A stretch of 64,000 nt of DNA, taken from Gemmatimonadaceae bacterium (GTDB lineage Bacteria; Gemmatimonadota; Gemmatimonadetes; Gemmatimonadales; Gemmatimonadaceae). This document shows, piece by piece, positions 51,614-60,616 of this stretch. The stretch covers positions 186,001 to 250,000 of the forward strand of contig JAUSJA010000025.1 in assembly GCA_030647905.1 (NCBI GenBank). The letters are read 5' to 3'. Position numbers and translations under genes: made by a program. Each line of letters opens with the position of its first letter. The stretch's first letter is position 1. The notes beneath the pieces were generated by a model. It worked only from the letters and a program-made list of their open reading frames with translations, was not told the origin of the DNA and made no database searches.

Positions 51614-54292
51614 CTAATGTAGCCTCAACAACGAGTCGATCTTCTGGATAGCATGCTCGTTGCTCCGCCGACACCTGCTCGGCCTCGCCTTGCCGTCTCC
51701 CGCGGTGAGCGATGCATCCATCCAATCGCGCGCCACTTTGGACAAGAGCCATCCCAGTGGAGGTGAAACGATTCGCTCTTTCGCTCGCTGCCGGCGCTCG
51801 CTGGACCCGAGGAGCTCGGCGCTATCCGGATTGGAGCTGTCGTCCGCAAGCAGGGATTCGCAGACATTGAGCTGTATGAAGTGAACGCTGTCCACGTCGG
51901 CGATATCCGCGCGAGCGAGAGACCCTCGCGCATCCCGGGTTCCGAGGAGGGCGCGTATCGGCCCGAACCACTCGACGACGGCGGAGTGCCTGGTCGTCAG
52001 AACGGTATCGCCTGCGCCGCCGTCCCTGCACGATACGGGATCGTTGCACAGGTACAGAACGATTGGCTTGAGCCGGGGACTCCCTCCGGTGGCCGCGCGA
52101 TTTTGCATGATGACATCGAGCACTTCGCGCAGCGTCGCAAGTCCGGAGTTCTCGAAGTAGCCGCCATCCACCAGGTGTCCGTACTCCGCGCTGTCACTGC
52201 GCTGAATGCGCCCCGGCGGGCTGACGTATGTAAAGCGCGCGCTGTTGTGAACCGCCGTTGACAACGGCAGGTCGGACTGAAGAATGTCGAGCAGATCCCG
52301 CGAATCGTGCATCGTCCGTGACGAGCTCCCCGGCGGAGGCGTTGAATCCCCGCGCACGATGGCCGCATATACCGCCGCGCCGAGACTGCCGCCCGATACG
52401 CCGGAGATGGCGAAGACGTGGCGATTGAACGAGTGATTCCTGTTCTGGATTGCAGCGAGCGAAGTCGCCGTCCAGTACGCTGCCCTGAGACCGCCGCCGG
52501 CGGCAGCCACCAGGATCACCGGGCTCGGAGTCTGTGAAGAGTCCGCGGCACGCCATTGGCTCAGCCGAGTGGCGATGTCTGGACGATCGGCGACCATCTC
52601 GCGCCCGGTGTTCAGCTTTCGGATCACGTGATTCTCGTTCCAGACGCTGAACAGCACCGCGAACGCGATCGCGATGGGAACGACGGGAACGCGGTACTTG
52701 CCGTAAACCCAGGCGGCGATGCTTCCATAGAAGACGACGCTGCTCGCGGCCATGGCCAGAATTACCAGAGACCCGAGACCCCGCGCGCTCTCGACCGGCC
52801 AGAAAGTGAAGACCGCAACCGCGATAACGCTCGCAAGCAATCCGGTCAATACGCCGCGCTTGATAGCACGGCCGAGCGCATTTGCGTCCACCGACGCAAC
52901 CGCCTCGGCTTCGACGTGGCGCACTTCGTAGGCGAAGACGTCCTTCTTCAGGTCCAGCGAGCCACTTGCGGCCAGCTTGGGAAGCCTTTCCCGCACTATC
53001 GGGAGTATGCGCCTCTTCGCATTGCGCGCCGCAATTCGCCCGCGTCGCGAGTACACGTAGAGGTAGAACCCCCACGCGACGACGAGAAGCAGCCACGCCG
53101 TGACGCGAAGCAGCAGGAAGTCTCGCGGTACCGAATCGTACCGCCATGGCGGGATGAGGATGACGAAGGCAAGCAATCCTGCGATGACCGCTCGGCCGAT
53201 CTGCTCGTCGAAGTGAGCGATGATCTTCCAGTAGCCGTGAACGAAGAGCCGTCCGACCAAGCGCGGCAGCGCAGGCCACCACCGGTTCGCCGCGAACGTC
53301 ACCAGGTAGCCGGCCAGGGTAGCGGCAGTGAACAGGCCCAACGCCGCACCGGCGCGCGCGAATGCGGCGCCTCCGAGAGCGAGCACCGCAATTCCAAGCA
53401 TTCGCGGAATGTGCTCGGCGAAGAACTCGTACCAGTTTCCGTCCTGGGGATCAGGATCACCGGCGAACCGGAGCTGGACGAGCTTGCGGCCGCAATACCA
53501 CACTGTCTGCGCCGCGAAAGTCAGCGCGAGGAGTGCGCCGATTATTCGCCTTGTTGGACTATCGCCCTCGACAACGCGCTGGAGTATGTCCTGCCCCTGT
53601 GCAATCAGAAGCAGAGGAAGCGATCCCAGCACCACGGCGATTACGCTGAAGCGGAGTCTCCGCAGAACTGTGCCCCGCGAGCAGCTCAACAGCTCTCCGA
53701 GTATCGCCAGCGCGGACATCAGAACGAGTGCCCACTTGATCGCGGCGCCGAGCGATCCGATGCAGACCAGACCGGCGATGAAGAGAGAGTCGGCGGTCCA
53801 GCCGCGACCCAACAGCGTTGCACCGAGCCAGAGCGGAACGTTCTCGAAAAAAATGTCGACCGCACCGGCCGCAAGCGGTCCGAGTACGAAGAGATGATTA
53901 CGGAACGGGAGCGGAACGCCCGTTGGCGATCCATCCGCGTTGAACCGGCGCTGTCGCTCCATCCATAGGAACACCGCGCACAGCCCGAGTGCGTAAGCGA
54001 TTGGGAAGAGGACGTCCAGCGTGAGGAAGTTCCACTGAACGAAGGCGCGGCACTCGTCGCTTCGTATCAGTCCCAGCAGTGTGCTGAAGCGGTGTGCTGA
54101 GAACGTGAGCTCGATGTCAATGATTCGAACCGGGAGCTCGCCGCACTTCCGTTGCTCAAGCCATCCCATCGCGGCGACGACAATTGCGTTGAGGATCGCG
54201 AGAATCCCGACGACGCCGAGAGGACCGATGCGGCGCGCGAAGGAATCGAACCGGGACCGTGCGATGTTGGCCAGCTTGATGACCCAGTCCAT
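51614..54292 (-). CDS. Patatin-like phospholipase with large N-terminal membrane domain, catalytic part shortened
   Basis: 892 residues. Residues ~1-560 contain about a dozen hydrophobic segments. The patatin part follows: ILVAAAGGGLRAAYWTATSL (oxyanion Gly run), FAISGVSGGSLGAAVYAAI (GxSxG, Ser ~633) and HLVDGGYFENSGLATLREVL (Asp-Gly dyad, ~709). Patatin proteins of this membrane type usually have ~150 residues between the Ser helix region and the STAVHNSARF strand; here RDLLDILQSD is followed directly by LPLSTAVHNSARFTYVSPPG. An in-frame internal deletion is likely. Nucleophile and Asp remain, so residual activity is possible. Likely acts on membrane lipids. Confidence 0.82.
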   Translation of the reverse strand: MDWVIKLANIARSRFDSFARRIGPLGVVGILAILNAIVVAAMGWLEQRKCGELPVRIIDIELTFSAHRFSTLLGLIRSDECRAFVQWNFLTLDVLFPIAYALGLCAVFLWMERQRRFNADGSPTGVPLPFRNHLFVLGPLAAGAVDIFFENVPLWLGATLLGRGWTADSLFIAGLVCIGSLGAAIKWALVLMSALAILGELLSCSRGTVLRRLRFSVIAVVLGSLPLLLIAQGQDILQRVVEGDSPTRRIIGALLALTFAAQTVWYCGRKLVQLRFAGDPDPQDGNWYEFFAEHIPRMLGIAVLALGGAAFARAGAALGLFTAATLAGYLVTFAANRWWPALPRLVGRLFVHGYWKIIAHFDEQIGRAVIAGLLAFVILIPPWRYDSVPRDFLLLRVTAWLLLVVAWGFYLYVYSRRGRIAARNAKRRILPIVRERLPKLAASGSLDLKKDVFAYEVRHVEAEAVASVDANALGRAIKRGVLTGLLASVIAVAVFTFWPVESARGLGSLVILAMAASSVVFYGSIAAWVYGKYRVPVVPIAIAFAVLFSVWNENHVIRKLNTGREMVADRPDIATRLSQWRAADSSQTPSPVILVAAAGGGLRAAYWTATSLAAIQNRNHSFNRHVFAISGVSGGSLGAAVYAAIVRGDSTPPPGSSSRTMHDSRDLLDILQSDLPLSTAVHNSARFTYVSPPGRIQRSDSAEYGHLVDGGYFENSGLATLREVLDVIMQNRAATGGSPRLKPIVLYLCNDPVSCRDGGAGDTVLTTRHSAVVEWFGPIRALLGTRDARGSLARADIADVDSVHFIQLNVCESLLADDSSNPDSAELLGSSERRQRAKERIVSPPLGWLLSKVARDWMDASLTAGDGKARPSRCRRSNEHAIQKIDSLLRLH

Positions 54293-54399
54293 GTCGGCCG
54301 ACCCCGCGAGGTAGTGTATTTGCTGCCCCCCCTATTTCCTCACACTCGGGGGCGTTCCGCAATGCCTGTTTCGTTTACAGGACTCGTGAGTCCGCCGTT

Positions 54400-54513
54400 C
54401 TAAGACGCGAGTATCAGAAGCATTGCGACGAGCCCCGGAACGGCCTGCACGAAAAGAATCTTTCGGCTCTCCTGAGTCTCGGGGATTTGTTCGCTCACGA
54501 TAGTGACGCCCAT
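54400..54513 (-). CDS. Possible 37-aa single-TM microprotein
   Basis: ATG 54513 (or GTG 54498) opens a frame ending at 54400: a hydrophilic start with SEQIPETQESRK, then ILFVQAVPGLVAMLLILAS, a single hydrophobic helix. No strong ribosome site. The spacer 54293-54632 between the divergent patatin-like and prolyl oligopeptidase genes otherwise shows no gene, no convincing terminator and no repeat. Confidence 0.3.
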   Translation of the reverse strand: MGVTIVSEQIPETQESRKILFVQAVPGLVAMLLILAS

Positions 54514-54632
54514 CAATCTCGTCCCGGGAATTGGTATCCGTGAGAGGCGGCAATGCGCAAAGCGGCCCGCTCATCCGCGAAGCATATTTGGGGTGCGGTT
54601 GAAACTGGACACCATTCTGGAATGGAGAGCAC

Positions 54633-56762
54633 TTGAGACGTTCGAGCCCGATTGTCACTACCGCCCTATTGATCCTGGCTTCAGCATTTCCACTTGTTGC
54701 CCAGCAGGATCCGACGCTCTCACCGCCGGTCGCAGCTCGTGAGGCGCATGAGACTTCGATTCATGGCTACAAGCTGAGCGATGACTATTTCTGGCTGCGG
54801 CAGAAGACCAACCCCGCAGTCCGCGCATATCTGGATGCCGAGAATGCGTATACGGCCGCCATGATGAAGCATACCGAGGCGCTACAGCAGAGTCTGTATG
54901 ATGAGATCACCGGGCACGTCAAACAGACCGACTTGAGCGTTCCCTATCGTCGTGGCGCTTATCTGTATTACTCGAAGACCGAAACCGGGAAGCAGTACCC
55001 CATATATGTCCGGAAGCCCGTAAAGGGTGGTCCCGAGCAGGTGCTTCTCGACCAGAACGAGATGGCCAAGGGACAAGGCTACTACTCCATTGGCGCTCGC
55101 GTGGTGAGCGATGACGACTCACTCCTCGCGTTTACTTTCGATAGCACCGGATACCGCCAGTACACGCTGCGCATCAAGAATCTTCGTACTGGACAGATGC
55201 TTCCCGACCGGGTTCCTCGTGTCGGAAGCGTCGTATGGTCCACCGATGGGCGCACGCTGTTCCTGACGACAGAGGATTCGATTACCAAGCGGTCGGATAA
55301 GTTCTGGCGCCATCCCGTCGGCGGCGCGACGATGAATCTGCTATTCGATGAGAAGGACGAGCTTTTCGACATCGGGGCTAATCGGTCCCTCGACAGGAAG
55401 ATGATATTCCTTCAGAGCGCGGCGAAGACGTCATCCGAGATTCAGTACCTTCCTGCGGATAAGCCGTCAGCCGCGCTCACCGTGATGCTGCCGCGGGAGA
55501 ACGGGCATGAGTACGATGCCGACTACGATGGTGGCCGTTTCTACATCCGGACGAACAAGGGCGCGAAGAACTTCCGTGTGGTGAGCGCGCCGGTCGCCGC
55601 GCCCGCGAAGTGGACCGAGGTCGTCGCCGGCAAACCCGACGTCAAGATTGCCGGCATGGAATTCTACCGCGATCATATCGTACTCTCCGAGCGCGAAGGC
55701 GGTCTTCCGTACCTGCGCATCATAGACAAGAAGACCGGGGCTTCGTACCGCATCGCGACACCAGAGCCTGCCTACTCCATGGCCATCGGCGCGAATGCCG
55801 AGTACGACACTCGTGTGATCCAGTATGTCTACAACTCGCTGGTCACTCCGTCCTCGACGTTCGAGTACGACATGTCGCGGAAAACCCGGAAGCTTCTCAA
55901 GCAGCAGGAGGTGCCGGGATACAGTGCGTCGGGCTACGAGTCGCGCCGCATCTGGGCCACGGCACGTGATGGAACGAAGGTGCCGATGGCTCTTGTGTAC
56001 AAGAAGGGAACGAAGATGGATGGCTCCGCGCCAATGCTTCTCTATGCGTACGGATCCTATGGTTCCTCGCAGGATGCTGGCTTTTCATCGAACCGTCTCT
56101 CTTTGCTCGATCGCGGGTTCATCTGGGCCCTGGCGAACATCCGCGGCGGCGGTGAGCTGGGCGAGGAGTGGCGCGAAGCCGGACGCATGATGAACAAGAT
56201 GAACACGTTCACCGATTTCATCGACGTAGGTGAATACCTCGTGAAGAATAAATACACGTCGAGTGACCGGTTGATGATTCAGGGAGGTTCGGCTGGCGGG
56301 TTGTTGATGGGCGCCGTAGTGAACATGAAGCCCGACCTTTTCAAGGCAGCGATTGCGGCCGTCCCGTTCGTCGACGTCATGAACACGATGCTCGACGCTT
56401 CCCTGCCCCTTACGACAAGCGAATACACCGAGTGGGGCAACCCGAACGAGAAACCGGCGTTCGATTACATGATGAAGTATTCGCCGTACGATAACGTCAA
56501 GGCGCAGTGGTATCCCAACATGCTGGTCGAAGTGTCGCTCAACGACAGCCAGGTGCCTTACTGGGAAGGAGCGAAGTTCGTGGCGAAACTGCGCGCCATG
56601 AAACAAGGTGACAACGTCTTACTCCTGAAGGCGAACATGGGTGCGGGACATGGCGGAGCATCGGGACGATATGACCGCTACCGGGAGATTGCCTTCGAGT
56701 ACGCGTTCTTACTCAGTCAGGCGCCTTTCGTATCATCTAAAACTCCGGGCCCGATGCTCTAA
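54633..56762 (+). CDS. Prolyl oligopeptidase / oligopeptidase B-like (S9A), secreted
   Basis: 709 residues. TTG start at 54633 with GGAGAG upstream opens a signal peptide (MRRSSPIVTTALLILASAFP, then LVAQ). The S9A N-terminal block HGYKLSDDYFWLRQKTNPAV, the propeller, and YAYGSYGSSQDAGFSSNRLS, ANIRGGGELGEEWREAGRM, QGGSAGGLLMGAVVNMKPDL (Ser ~552), NDSQVPYWEGAKF (Asp ~638) and MGAGHGGASGRYDRYRE (His ~673) are all intact. It resembles protease II, which prefers basic P1 residues, but carries a leader. Its last 10 codons overlap antisense with the dnaE2 stop. Confidence 0.93.
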   Translation: MRRSSPIVTTALLILASAFPLVAQQDPTLSPPVAAREAHETSIHGYKLSDDYFWLRQKTNPAVRAYLDAENAYTAAMMKHTEALQQSLYDEITGHVKQTDLSVPYRRGAYLYYSKTETGKQYPIYVRKPVKGGPEQVLLDQNEMAKGQGYYSIGARVVSDDDSLLAFTFDSTGYRQYTLRIKNLRTGQMLPDRVPRVGSVVWSTDGRTLFLTTEDSITKRSDKFWRHPVGGATMNLLFDEKDELFDIGANRSLDRKMIFLQSAAKTSSEIQYLPADKPSAALTVMLPRENGHEYDADYDGGRFYIRTNKGAKNFRVVSAPVAAPAKWTEVVAGKPDVKIAGMEFYRDHIVLSEREGGLPYLRIIDKKTGASYRIATPEPAYSMAIGANAEYDTRVIQYVYNSLVTPSSTFEYDMSRKTRKLLKQQEVPGYSASGYESRRIWATARDGTKVPMALVYKKGTKMDGSAPMLLYAYGSYGSSQDAGFSSNRLSLLDRGFIWALANIRGGGELGEEWREAGRMMNKMNTFTDFIDVGEYLVKNKYTSSDRLMIQGGSAGGLLMGAVVNMKPDLFKAAIAAVPFVDVMNTMLDASLPLTTSEYTEWGNPNEKPAFDYMMKYSPYDNVKAQWYPNMLVEVSLNDSQVPYWEGAKFVAKLRAMKQGDNVLLLKANMGAGHGGASGRYDRYREIAFEYAFLLSQAPFVSSKTPGPML

Positions 56763-59700
56763 CCTCTTCACATCCAACTCCTTAAACCTCTTTCCCACCA
56801 CATTCAGCACGTTCCCGTCTTTCTCGAATCTCCCCTGCACTACCACGAACGTCGCGAACTTAACGACCTCGCTGTTCTCTTCCACGAGGAAGCTCGGCAC
56901 GACAACGTTGATGAACCCCCACTCATCCTCCAACAACAAAAAGATCGTCCCGTTGGCAGAAGCAGGCCGCTGACGAATCGTCACCAGACCCGCTACAACG
57001 ATCGGCTCTCCGCCACGCAAATCACGTAAGCCGCGACTGTCCACAACGCCCGCCCGCCGTAGCCGCTCACGCATGTGCTGCATGGGATGCCCATTGATAC
57101 TGACTCCCGTGGCGAAGTAGTCCAGATAAATAAGCTCGGTGGCTGACAATGCCCTTGGGCTGTGCATCTCTCGAGTGGCTGGAGCCAGAGGCAATGAGTC
57201 ACCACACGCCCGCAACGCCTCCCACGCAGCCCGCCGCCGATCGGGCTCCCACGCCGCGAACGCACCAGCCCGCGCGAGATGCAGTGCATCCGCACGCCTG
57301 AGCTTCGCGCGCAGCACTACGTCTTCTATAGAAGTGAAAGGGCGGTCAGGGAAACGAGTGAGCCGCAACACATCCAACGTCTTCTCACCAAGGCCTCGGA
57401 TATGCCGCCAGCCGACACGCAAAGCCGGCCCACCAGGATCGAGATACGAATCGGACATCACGCTCTCCATCCGCTCCGTCTCGTTCGTACGATCCACTCC
57501 CTCACGATCCAACGGCTCGATCGTACACTCCCACTCACCATCACGCATGCACGGGGGCCGCACCACAACGCCGTGCCGACGCGCATCGTGTATCAGAGTG
57601 GACGGCGGATAGAACCCCATCGGCCACGAGTTCAACAGCGCAGCAAAGAATTCCGCCGGATAATGCGCCTTGAGCCATGCGGTCGCATACGCGATCAGCG
57701 CAAAGCTCCACGCATGCGACTCCGGAAATCCATAATTCGCGAAGCTCTTTAGATCTTCGACGATTCCCGTTGCCACCGATTCGGACACTCCACGCTCCAT
57801 CATCCGATCTCGCAACCGTCCGAGGGTCTCCATCAGCCGCCCGATCTTCCTCACATGACCCATCGTCCGCCTCAGCTCATCCGCCTCGGCCGCAGTGTAT
57901 CCGCCGAGCACCATCGCGATCGCCATTGCCTGCTCCTGGAAGATCGGAATCCCCTGCGTTCTCTTCAAAATCGGCTCGAGCAACGGATGTGGATACATCA
58001 CGGGCTCGAGCCCGCGGCGGCGCGCGGTGTACGGATGAACGAACTTCGCCTGGATGGGACCGGGACGGATCAGCGCCACCTGCACCACGATGTCGTACAG
58101 CCTGTCCGGCAGCGTATGCAGTATTGACGCGATCTGCGCGCGACTCTCGATCTGGAACGTCCCTATGGTCTCGCCGCGACAGATGAGGTCGTACGTCTTC
58201 TTGTCGCCCGCGGGCAGCTTGTACATCTGCGGCCGCTCGCCGGTGCGCACCTCGATGTAGTCGAACGCGCGCCGCACGAGCGACATCGCGCCAAGTCCCA
58301 GGAAGTCGAACTTGGGCACACCCACGGCGTCGAGGTCGTCCTTGTCGAACTGCACGATGGTGCGGCCCATGGTCGTGTGCTCGATGGGCATATAGTCGCC
58401 GAGCGGCATGGACGAGAGCACGAATCCGCCGACGTGCGTCGCGCGAAGCCGCGGCAGATCCTCGAACGCGGCCATCGCAGCGAGCATCGTCTTTCCTCTT
58501 GCGTTCTCGGCGTCGAATCCGAACCGAGCGCCAAGCTCCGTTCGGATTCGCTCTGCGCCCTCTCGCGGTTCATCGTAGTGCATGCGTTTGGACATGTCAT
58601 TGATCAACTCCATCGGATACCCAAACGCGCGCATCGAATCGCGCAGCGCGTTGGGACCGCGATACGTCTGCACGATGCACGCGATGGCGGAGTGCGATCT
58701 CTCGTAGTGATCGTACATGTAGTCGAGGACTTCCTCGCGCCGGTCGTGCTCGATGTCCACGTCTATGTCGGGCGCTTCGGTCTGACCGTCCACTCGCTTC
58801 TCCGACAGGAACCTCTCGAAGAGCAATCCATTCGCGACAGGATCCACCGCAGTGACGGCGAGACAGTAGGCGACAGCGGAGTTGGCAGCGCTCCCGCGAC
58901 CCTGGCAGAGAATGTTCTGCGACCGCGCGAACCGCACGGCGTCCCACATCACGAGAAAGAATCCGGAGAAGCCGAGCGTGGCGATGACGCGGAGCTCGTG
59001 CTCGATCTGGTTCTTCTGGGCGTCGCTTAAGGCTTCGCCCCACCGCTCCCGCGCGCCCTCATACACTTTCTCGCGCAGGAATTGGGTGTCGCTCACACCC
59101 GGCGGATTGGGGAACTTAGGCAAGGGGGGCCTGAGCCAGCTCAGATCGAAATCGCATTCGCTCGCGATCCGCTCGCTCTCCTCGAGCCCCTCCTCTCTTC
59201 CCTTCCACCTCTCCGCCATCTCGATCGGCGAAAGGAGCCGCCACTCCCCGTTGGGATGCAGCAGCCCCCGCGACATCGCCTTATCTATAGTTGTGTCGTA
59301 CCTGAGCGCGGTGAGGATGTCGTGCACGAGCCGGCTCGACTGGTCGGCATATCGCGGATCGTTCACAGCGACCCACGGAATGTTCTGCTTCCCCGCGAGA
59401 TCTATCAGCGCCGAAGCGAGCGCCGCCTCGCATCCGCCGGTGTGATGGAGCTGCACTTCCACCGCGAGCCGGTTGCCGAACACCTCGCGCCACTCGCTCA
59501 GCATCCGTGATGCAGTGGAGTACTCGCACGCCTGGATCTTCGCACCGATGGGACCGGAAGCGGGGCCGGTCAAAGCGAAAATGCCAGTGCTCCGTTCCGC
59601 GACATCCTTCCAGCTCACGCGCGGCCGTCCGCGCTTGTCGGCGCTCTGCCCTTTCACCCATCCGCGAAGCGATCCGACTCTCGCTCGAGTCACCAAAGCG

Positions 59701-59960
59701 CCGATGTTCCGCATCCCTCCCACATTGCACGCGTAAAAAGCGGCCGGACGCCCATCCACATTCAGCTCGACACCCACGACCGGCTTCACACCCTGACGCC
59801 GGCACTCGAGTGCGAAACGCACGACACCGCCCAGATCGGCGGTGTCGCTTATACCTATAGTATGGTGCCCCAGCTCTGCCGCTCTCTTTACGAGAGCTTC
59901 AGGCGTGAGTGCCCCATTGTTGAATGAGAATGCGGTGTGGGCTCGGAGCTCGATGGGCAT
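56733..59960 (-). CDS. dnaE2: Error-prone DNA polymerase III alpha-like subunit (DnaE2/ImuC)
   Basis: 1075 residues, normal for DnaE2. The PHP domain begins MPIELRAHTAFSFNNGALTP; several PHP metal residues are replaced, as usual for non-proofreading DnaE2. The polymerase core has GFFLVMWDAVRFARSQNILC, CQGRGSAANSAVAYCL and EAPDIDVDIEHDRREEVLDY with the catalytic Asp cluster (~397-401). TFQIESRAQ, FQEQAMAIAMVLGGYTAAEA and SFANYGFPESHAWSFALIAY are typical, and a C-terminal OB-fold ends it. DnaE2 does damage-induced mutagenesis with ImuA/ImuB, neither of which is in the window. I could not see a convincing LexA box upstream. Confidence 0.96.
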   Translation of the reverse strand: MPIELRAHTAFSFNNGALTPEALVKRAAELGHHTIGISDTADLGGVVRFALECRRQGVKPVVGVELNVDGRPAAFYACNVGGMRNIGALVTRARVGSLRGWVKGQSADKRGRPRVSWKDVAERSTGIFALTGPASGPIGAKIQACEYSTASRMLSEWREVFGNRLAVEVQLHHTGGCEAALASALIDLAGKQNIPWVAVNDPRYADQSSRLVHDILTALRYDTTIDKAMSRGLLHPNGEWRLLSPIEMAERWKGREEGLEESERIASECDFDLSWLRPPLPKFPNPPGVSDTQFLREKVYEGARERWGEALSDAQKNQIEHELRVIATLGFSGFFLVMWDAVRFARSQNILCQGRGSAANSAVAYCLAVTAVDPVANGLLFERFLSEKRVDGQTEAPDIDVDIEHDRREEVLDYMYDHYERSHSAIACIVQTYRGPNALRDSMRAFGYPMELINDMSKRMHYDEPREGAERIRTELGARFGFDAENARGKTMLAAMAAFEDLPRLRATHVGGFVLSSMPLGDYMPIEHTTMGRTIVQFDKDDLDAVGVPKFDFLGLGAMSLVRRAFDYIEVRTGERPQMYKLPAGDKKTYDLICRGETIGTFQIESRAQIASILHTLPDRLYDIVVQVALIRPGPIQAKFVHPYTARRRGLEPVMYPHPLLEPILKRTQGIPIFQEQAMAIAMVLGGYTAAEADELRRTMGHVRKIGRLMETLGRLRDRMMERGVSESVATGIVEDLKSFANYGFPESHAWSFALIAYATAWLKAHYPAEFFAALLNSWPMGFYPPSTLIHDARRHGVVVRPPCMRDGEWECTIEPLDREGVDRTNETERMESVMSDSYLDPGGPALRVGWRHIRGLGEKTLDVLRLTRFPDRPFTSIEDVVLRAKLRRADALHLARAGAFAAWEPDRRRAAWEALRACGDSLPLAPATREMHSPRALSATELIYLDYFATGVSINGHPMQHMRERLRRAGVVDSRGLRDLRGGEPIVVAGLVTIRQRPASANGTIFLLLEDEWGFINVVVPSFLVEENSEVVKFATFVVVQGRFEKDGNVLNVVGKRFKELDVKRLEHRARSFR

Positions 59961-60069
59961 GGGGTCCCAATGCTAATACCGAACAAACCCCGAAGCAAGA
60001 AGGAAGCCCGAGCCGCCAGCGCCGCCCTCCGAACAGGCACGGCGCTTTCACTTTAACTGCCCTCTTTCT

Positions 60070-60507
60070 TCACCGGATAATGATCATGTCAGGATCGATG
60101 ATCACAGTGTCCGACGTCAAATTGTCGCGCACACAGATCGCGGTTACCGCGTATTGGTACTTCCTGCCGGCTTGAGTAGGATCCAGCGCCTGCGCCCCGG
60201 CTGGCTTCGCCTTGCTGCCCTTGTATGGGGTCTTTCTCTTGAACGGCCAGGGTTTACCAGTCTTCGCCAGAACCTGCATATCCGTAACGTTCGATGCGGC
60301 ATCCAGTCTCCAATTGATCGAGTCACCGGGCCTGAGGCTGATAGACCAGGGAGTAAGGGAGAACGAGACACCGCGCCCCGCGAGGCAGTCTACTCTGGTG
60401 TCCACGTTAACAGTCTGGTAGCTGCCTTGTGCGTCAGCGGATCTTTTCGTTTCCACGACGGCGAAAACGAGAACAGCACCGCAGGTGAGCAGAACCTTCG
60501 CGCGCAT
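60070..60507 (-). CDS. Secreted 145-aa protein, possible cupredoxin-like fold
   Basis: Signal peptide MRAKVLLTCGAVLVFAVVET, ending near SADAQ. The mature part has VSFSLTPWSISLRPGDSINW, then RLDAASNVTDMQVLAKTGKP, a Greek-key strand pattern (...PwsisLrPGDsinW...) like cupredoxin domains, but without the Cys/His/Met copper ligands in place. Two Cys (VDCLAGRG and AICVRDN) could form a disulfide. Function unknown. Confidence 0.65.
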   Translation of the reverse strand: MRAKVLLTCGAVLVFAVVETKRSADAQGSYQTVNVDTRVDCLAGRGVSFSLTPWSISLRPGDSINWRLDAASNVTDMQVLAKTGKPWPFKRKTPYKGSKAKPAGAQALDPTQAGRKYQYAVTAICVRDNLTSDTVIIDPDMIIIR

Positions 60508-60616
60508 TTGTCACTCCGGAGGAGAGAGCGACAACAGTGCAAGCGGCCGGATTGGAACGCAAGGACCGAACAATCGAGAGGTGCGTACGGAGCAGGGCTT
60601 GGGCTGTAGGCCCCGT

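Noticed and set aside
59961-60069. Two GTTCGG motifs upstream of dnaE2 as a LexA box
   Set aside because: No properly spaced inverted half-site; the SOS operator cannot be called by eye.
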